Source: Candidatus Poribacteria bacterium
Lineage (GTDB): Bacteria > Poribacteria > WGA-4E > WGA-3G
Assembly (NCBI GenBank): GCA_028824685.1
Contig: JAPPCZ010000099.1
Location: forward strand, 1 to 37,015
Length of the DNA: 37,015 nt
Direction: 5' to 3'
Notes under the pieces: generated by a model
Database searches by the model: none
The model's input: the letters and a program-made list of their open reading frames with translations, nothing else
Told to the model about the DNA's origin: nothing
Position numbers and translations under genes: made by a program
Part shown: positions 32,245 to 37,015 of the stretch, piece after piece
Layout: every line of letters begins with the position of its first letter
Numbering within the stretch: the stretch's first letter is position 1

Positions 32245-34569
32245 ATGATCGATAAATACGATTCAACAGATTTCTGGTATACGTTCCTCAACTCACATTA
32301 CAACTTCGGGCTTTCATCAAGTAGTGGTATATCAGAAATTGACGAGGAGATGCAGGAAAAACTCATCGCTTACTTTAAGACCAAAATTGAGGAAGGCATT
32401 ACAGATGGTGAATCTGCACTCCCTCCTACTCTTTCCGACTATTTTTGGCGTTTCCCGAAAGAGATGCTTCCAAAGTTGCGGTTATTAGCTGAAAGTTTTC
32501 TTGACACGAATCCTGACAATGGACCAGCATCCGTGCTATTGGCAACTGTTGTCTACACGGAGATAGGAAGTATTGAATCATTGCCGTTTGTAGGAAGAGC
32601 ATTAAAACTTGTACCAAAAGATCCATGTCTGAATTTACTTATAATTTACAAGTACAGGAGGAACAGCGGAGCCGCGGAACAAATAATTCTCACTGTACTT
32701 GAAAACATATTTGAGTGGGCAAAACGACAAGATAATTCAGCACGTTACCATGAAGTGAGAAATTTCTATCGGCGACATAGCGTAACACCTTATTCAGTAT
32801 ATACAAGACTAAAATCATTCGATAAACGATATCGGGAAAAGCGGGAAAGGGATAGGATTAGCCGAATAGGTGCAGGGACAATTGAGAAATGTAGAGATTT
32901 GATATCCGCAGAACAAGCGGCATTTAACAAAGTAATGGTAGAAGAATCAGAAGCCCCAAACATCTTCGGGAATGAAACATCTGAGAATAGGGATTTTTGG
33001 GATGCTTATCTTGACACATTGGAGGACCGTGGACTTTCAGTGTCCAGATGGAAACTGACACCCAGGGTGCAGGAAAAACTTTTAGATTACTTCAAAACAA
33101 AAATAAGAGCAGGGGTTATTGACGGTCTGACGACACTACCATCGCAACTTCCAGAGTACGTTCCACTGTTCCCTGATGCGATGCTTCTGGAGTTGAGAGA
33201 ATTCGCTGAAGAGGTATATGAAAAACAACCTGAAAACGGTGCTGCAGCAAAAATTTTAGCGGTAATTGAGCAGAACGGTTATAATAAATTTAATGAACAA
33301 GCAATAATGTTGGTGCCTAACGACGCAGAAATCTGTTTTTATGTAATTAGTTATAATACTTCGCTTACGTTACTTGAAAAATTGTTTGAAAGGGCACAAC
33401 GACAAGACATATCAGAATTGTACCATTGGTTGGTAAGACTGTACAATGAGGTAGGTACAACACCTTGTGTGAGCTATCGTAAGTTGATGAAAAATCCAGA
33501 TGAAAATGCCGAATTGATTACACGGTATAAAGCATTGATTGTGCAAGCGCTACAGGCTTTTAAGCATCGTCTGGAACATGAACCTAATGATTGGTATGCA
33601 TTACGCGGACTCGGTGATATTTATGAAACGTTGGGTGAAACAGAATTAGCAAAAGAATATCCGTGGGAACCTCATCCAGAGTTTAGATGGAATCAGGAGG
33701 CATGGGTTGGTTTACAACTCCCCAATTTTTCCGTGACCGCGCTTGATGGCACACCTATATCTGTCTCAGATTACCATGGCAAAATGTTAGTGCTAAATTT
33801 CTGTGCGAAATGGTGTGGTTTCTGTGCACCCGAAATTCCGTATATCAAAGAGGTATACAAAGAACATCGCAACAAAGGATTAGAGGTTATCGGTGTCAGT
33901 CTGGATGAAGACGAAACAGAACTACGCGAATATATTGAGGAACATGAAATTCCTTGGCAGCAGCTTTTTGATGAAGAAGGTGGGAAAAACGATCTGGCTC
34001 ACTATTTTGGTGTAACCAAGGTGCCTTCCCAGTGGTTTATTGACAGGAATAGAAAAATAATCTCTGTGGATACAAGGAAAGTACAACTTAGCCAACTCGT
34101 GAAATGGATGGAGATGACACGAATCGGAAACGTTGTGCCTGATTTCTCAGCAGTTGATTTAGATGGCAAGCACGTTTCACCTTCAGCTTACCAAGGAAAG
34201 GTTGTTTTACTCTATTTTGGCTACTCTGAACAAGAAATAACCTGTGTGGATACGATTTACCAAAAATATCACACGAAAGGGTTTGAGGTCATTTGTGTGA
34301 ACTTTGGAATGAGAGATGAAGAGACTCTACGCAGCAAAATCAGTGAGAGAAACTATCAAGGTCACCACATCTATGGCGGTAGTAGGTTGAAAAGTTCTCT
34401 GGCTCAGCAATTCGGTCTCGGGCAGGATGCGGGATCTGCTATAGTCGAATTTCCAGCATATATACTTATCAATAACGGTGGGAGGGTTTTTGATGCGCGT
34501 TCTGGAAAAGTACATTCATCTGAAGTTTGGGCTGCAAAATTGGAAAAACTTGTAGCAGCGCATCTATAG
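32245..34569 (+). CDS. Double-length thioredoxin fusion protein, copy 1
   Basis: The 774-residue protein carries two copies of the helical domain found once in the short thioredoxin fusions: residues 1 to about 215 (DFWYTFLNS, MQEKLIAYFKTKIEEGITDG, LPPTLSDYFWRFPKEM) and about 248-440 (DFWDAYLDTLEDRG, QEKLLDYFKTKIRAGVIDG). A TPR-like pair (NDWYALRGLGDIYETLGETELA) lies at about 442-475. A thioredoxin domain follows at about 487-620 with C524-G-F-C527. A second thioredoxin-like domain (about 630-774) has lost the CxxC: LLYFGYSEQEITC leaves one cysteine (C667) near the place of the second. No signal peptide. GGAGG precedes the ATG. Confidence 0.78.
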   Translation: MIDKYDSTDFWYTFLNSHYNFGLSSSSGISEIDEEMQEKLIAYFKTKIEEGITDGESALPPTLSDYFWRFPKEMLPKLRLLAESFLDTNPDNGPASVLLATVVYTEIGSIESLPFVGRALKLVPKDPCLNLLIIYKYRRNSGAAEQIILTVLENIFEWAKRQDNSARYHEVRNFYRRHSVTPYSVYTRLKSFDKRYREKRERDRISRIGAGTIEKCRDLISAEQAAFNKVMVEESEAPNIFGNETSENRDFWDAYLDTLEDRGLSVSRWKLTPRVQEKLLDYFKTKIRAGVIDGLTTLPSQLPEYVPLFPDAMLLELREFAEEVYEKQPENGAAAKILAVIEQNGYNKFNEQAIMLVPNDAEICFYVISYNTSLTLLEKLFERAQRQDISELYHWLVRLYNEVGTTPCVSYRKLMKNPDENAELITRYKALIVQALQAFKHRLEHEPNDWYALRGLGDIYETLGETELAKEYPWEPHPEFRWNQEAWVGLQLPNFSVTALDGTPISVSDYHGKMLVLNFCAKWCGFCAPEIPYIKEVYKEHRNKGLEVIGVSLDEDETELREYIEEHEIPWQQLFDEEGGKNDLAHYFGVTKVPSQWFIDRNRKIISVDTRKVQLSQLVKWMEMTRIGNVVPDFSAVDLDGKHVSPSAYQGKVVLLYFGYSEQEITCVDTIYQKYHTKGFEVICVNFGMRDEETLRSKISERNYQGHHIYGGSRLKSSLAQQFGLGQDAGSAIVEFPAYILINNGGRVFDARSGKVHSSEVWAAKLEKLVAAHL

Positions 34570-34611
34570 AGAATACATAGGCATTTCATAACACAGTATA
34601 GGTGAACAATT

Positions 34612-37005
34612 ATGAGAGAAAAATACGATTCTACAGATTTCTGGTATACGTTCCTCAATTCACTTTATAACTTCGGACTCGCTTCAGGTAGGGGTGAATT
34701 GGAGATGGATGAGGAGATGCAGGAAAAATACCTTGTTTATCTCAAGGAAAAGATTGAAGAAGGTGTCACGAATGGACAAACAGCACTTCCACCCGGTCTC
34801 CACGATTACTTTTGGCGGTTTCCAAAGGAGATGCTGCCAAAACTACGAAAATTAGCTGAAGGTTTTCTTGACACAGACCCAGAAAATCCTCCCGCAACTA
34901 TAATTTTAACAATCGTGGCTGGTGAAGAGAGGGACTCTGAATACCAGACGCACTTAGAAACCTTGATGAGATTAATACCGAAAGACCCTGGTGCGAATTT
35001 AATTATCATTAACGAATTCCACCGCAGTTCAGGTTCTTTGAGAGGAAAATTTGACGGGGAGGATACATTCCTCACTGTACTTGAAAACCTATATGAATGG
35101 GCAAAACAAGAAGGTGCCACTGATCGTTATCAAGATGTAAAATCAGCTTATTATGACATTGGTAGAAGCCCAGGTACACCATACGGAAGGGCAAAGAAAA
35201 AGCTTAAGGAACTCAAGGAAGAACCTGAAAATTCAGAAAACCAAAAGGAACGCAGAGACCAATTTGAAAAGTGCAAGGCGCAGATTAAAAGGTGTATAAG
35301 TTTGTTCTACGAGGAACATGCAGCGTTTCAGAAAGAATTATTACATGATGCGGATGACAAACAGGATTTAGGAGATCCTACTTCCGAACAGATTGATTTT
35401 TGGGAGACTTATCTCAATTCGCTTGATGACCAAGAACTGTCAAGCAGCAACTGGAAACTAACACCCACGATTCAGACACAACTTCTGACTTATTTCAAAA
35501 CACGGATTGAATACGGTGTTGTTGATGGTAAAACTGCATTGCCAACGGACTTACAAGAGTTCATTCCTAAGTTACCAAAAGTACTGCGTATTGAACTTCG
35601 AGAATTCGCTGAAAAGGCATTTGAAAAACTACCGAACAACGGTGCTGCAGCAAAGCTATTAGCAATTATTGAAAATGATGAAGAATTCCCCTACCTTGAA
35701 CAAGCAATAGAGTTGTTAACTAATGATGCTGAAATTTGCTTTTTCGCAATTAAACGTTACAGTGAGAGTTTTGGAAATCGTCGTGACCCGTCTTTTGAAT
35801 TGACGTTACCAACACTTGAAAAGTTGTTTGCAATAGCACAGCAGCAAGATGAATCTGAATTGTATCATTGGATTACAAAACTCTACAACGAAATAGGTAG
35901 AACTCCCTGCCATATCTATCGGAAACTGATGCGACAGCCAGAGGGGAATGCCGAATTGATCGAACTGTGCCAACTTCTGATTAAACAGACTGAACAATCT
36001 TTTAAACACCGACTTGAAAAGGACCCTGACGACTGGTACGCTTTACGCGGACTCGGGGATATTTATCAAACATTAGGTAAAACCGAATTAGCGCAAGAAT
36101 ATCCCTGGGAATCCCATCCAGAATACAGATGGACCCAAAAAGCATGGGAAGGGTTACAACTTCCAGATTTCACCGCAACCACTCTTAATGGCACGGAAAT
36201 TTCTTTTTCTGACTACAAAGGTAAATTAGTATTACTCAATTATTGTGGATGGTGGTGTGGTCCATGTAAAGGCGAAATACCATATATCAAACAGGTCTAC
36301 GAAGAACATCACAAGAACGGATTTGAAGTCATCCGCATTAGTATAGATGAAAGTGAAGAGGATCTTCGTAAGCATATTGAGGAGTATGAAATTCCCGGGG
36401 TACAGGTTTTTGGAGACTATAGCATGACTAACGGACCTGCTAAGTATTATGGTATTTACTGGGTTCCATCCCATTGGTTAATTGATCGAGATGGGAAGAT
36501 CATTTCCGTCGATTCCAGGCAAGATCCTTTGGTGAGAATAGTCAATTGGACAGAATCGACACGGGTTAGTGAAATAGTTCCCGATTTCTCAGCGGTTGAT
36601 ATAGATGGAAATCCAGTTTCACCCTCTGCATTTCGAGGGAAAGTTGTTTTACTCTATTTTGGTTACCCTGAACAAGTGCTAACGTGTGTAGACACAATTT
36701 ATCAGAAATACCATGTTAAGGGATTTGACGTTATTGGCGTCAGCGTTATAGGGTGGTCAAACGAAGAAGCATTGCGTAAGAGAGTGCATGAAAAAAACTT
36801 TCTGGGACAACACATCTATGATGGTGGCGGTATGGATGGTCCATTGGCACGCCTATTTGGTATGGACCTATGGCGGGAACTTCCAGCAATTGTGTTAATT
36901 GATAAAGACGGCAAGGTAATTACGTCACGATACGGAAAAGTACATTCAACTGAAGAATGGACTGCGAAATTGGAAAGGCAGGTTGCTACACATCTTGGAC
37001 TATGA
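34612..37005 (+). CDS. Double-length thioredoxin fusion protein, copy 2
   Basis: This 797-residue tandem paralogue has the same plan: helical units from residue 1 (DFWYTFLNSLYNFG) and from about 258 (DFWETYLNSLDDQ), a TPR-like pair at about 466-495 (DDWYALRGLGDIYQTLGKTELA), a thioredoxin domain with the canonical WCGPC (C549, C552), and a C-terminal thioredoxin-like domain without CxxC (LLYFGYPEQVLTC). The two double-length proteins differ in the redox loop (CGFC versus CGPC). It begins 42 bases after copy 1, with AGGTGA ahead of the ATG, and stops ten bases before the end of the window, so the operon may continue. Confidence 0.8.
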   Translation: MREKYDSTDFWYTFLNSLYNFGLASGRGELEMDEEMQEKYLVYLKEKIEEGVTNGQTALPPGLHDYFWRFPKEMLPKLRKLAEGFLDTDPENPPATIILTIVAGEERDSEYQTHLETLMRLIPKDPGANLIIINEFHRSSGSLRGKFDGEDTFLTVLENLYEWAKQEGATDRYQDVKSAYYDIGRSPGTPYGRAKKKLKELKEEPENSENQKERRDQFEKCKAQIKRCISLFYEEHAAFQKELLHDADDKQDLGDPTSEQIDFWETYLNSLDDQELSSSNWKLTPTIQTQLLTYFKTRIEYGVVDGKTALPTDLQEFIPKLPKVLRIELREFAEKAFEKLPNNGAAAKLLAIIENDEEFPYLEQAIELLTNDAEICFFAIKRYSESFGNRRDPSFELTLPTLEKLFAIAQQQDESELYHWITKLYNEIGRTPCHIYRKLMRQPEGNAELIELCQLLIKQTEQSFKHRLEKDPDDWYALRGLGDIYQTLGKTELAQEYPWESHPEYRWTQKAWEGLQLPDFTATTLNGTEISFSDYKGKLVLLNYCGWWCGPCKGEIPYIKQVYEEHHKNGFEVIRISIDESEEDLRKHIEEYEIPGVQVFGDYSMTNGPAKYYGIYWVPSHWLIDRDGKIISVDSRQDPLVRIVNWTESTRVSEIVPDFSAVDIDGNPVSPSAFRGKVVLLYFGYPEQVLTCVDTIYQKYHVKGFDVIGVSVIGWSNEEALRKRVHEKNFLGQHIYDGGGMDGPLARLFGMDLWRELPAIVLIDKDGKVITSRYGKVHSTEEWTAKLERQVATHLGL

Positions 37006-37015
37006 TAAAATAGAA

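Overview
The window looks like a chromosomal segment from an uncultured bacterium, most probably a member of or relative of Candidatus Poribacteria. That placement is inference from gene style, not from a marker gene or a search. The evidence is an ECF sigma factor fused to a membrane segment and WD40 blades, small families expanded in tandem, secreted CBM9-like and carboxypeptidase-regulatory-like proteins, and intergenic repeats with paired ends. Planctomycetes and related groups remain possible. No rRNA, tRNA, CRISPR array or intact transposase gene was seen.

Region 1 (1-7.5 kb) is mainly housekeeping. It holds mqnD (futalosine menaquinone pathway), a divergent TRM11-like RNA methyltransferase, a GcvH-like protein that lacks the lipoyl lysine, a YigZ-family protein, a PorV/PorQ-like outer-membrane protein, and the leftward cluster ftsH-folP-acpS. 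Region 2 (7.5-17 kb) holds accessory genes. These are a secreted CBM9-like protein behind a near-consensus sigma-70 promoter, a small membrane protein, a DUF1573-like protein, a sulfotransferase-like protein, a three-gene overlapping operon (secreted LamG/DUF1080-like protein, rhodanese, MauE/DoxX), a second secreted paralogue, a hicAB module and a large protein built of CarboxypepD_reg-like modules. Region 3 (17-19.5 kb) holds leftward lipoproteins: two NTF2-like tandem paralogues and one lipoprotein of an unrecognised family.

Region 4 (19.9-37.0 kb) is the most unusual part. Eleven further genes and two sigma-factor genes all read rightward, most with strong Shine-Dalgarno sequences. They are two short thioredoxin-domain fusions, a stand-alone ECF sigma factor, three tandem paralogues of an unrecognised protein made of repeated 'H-x-G-F' units, three tandem 7Fe-type ferredoxins, a 1390-residue sigma-membrane-WD40-TPR-lectin-like fusion, a paralogue of the upstream lipoprotein, and two double-length thioredoxin fusions. 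Two promoters in this block share a TGTAACCTTTT box and a downstream ATTT(A/G)CATTCTTAC box at the same distance. The same upstream box precedes the sigma-WD40 gene. This suggests one ECF-controlled regulon with a redox theme. Function, membership and regulation are inferred from sequence only.
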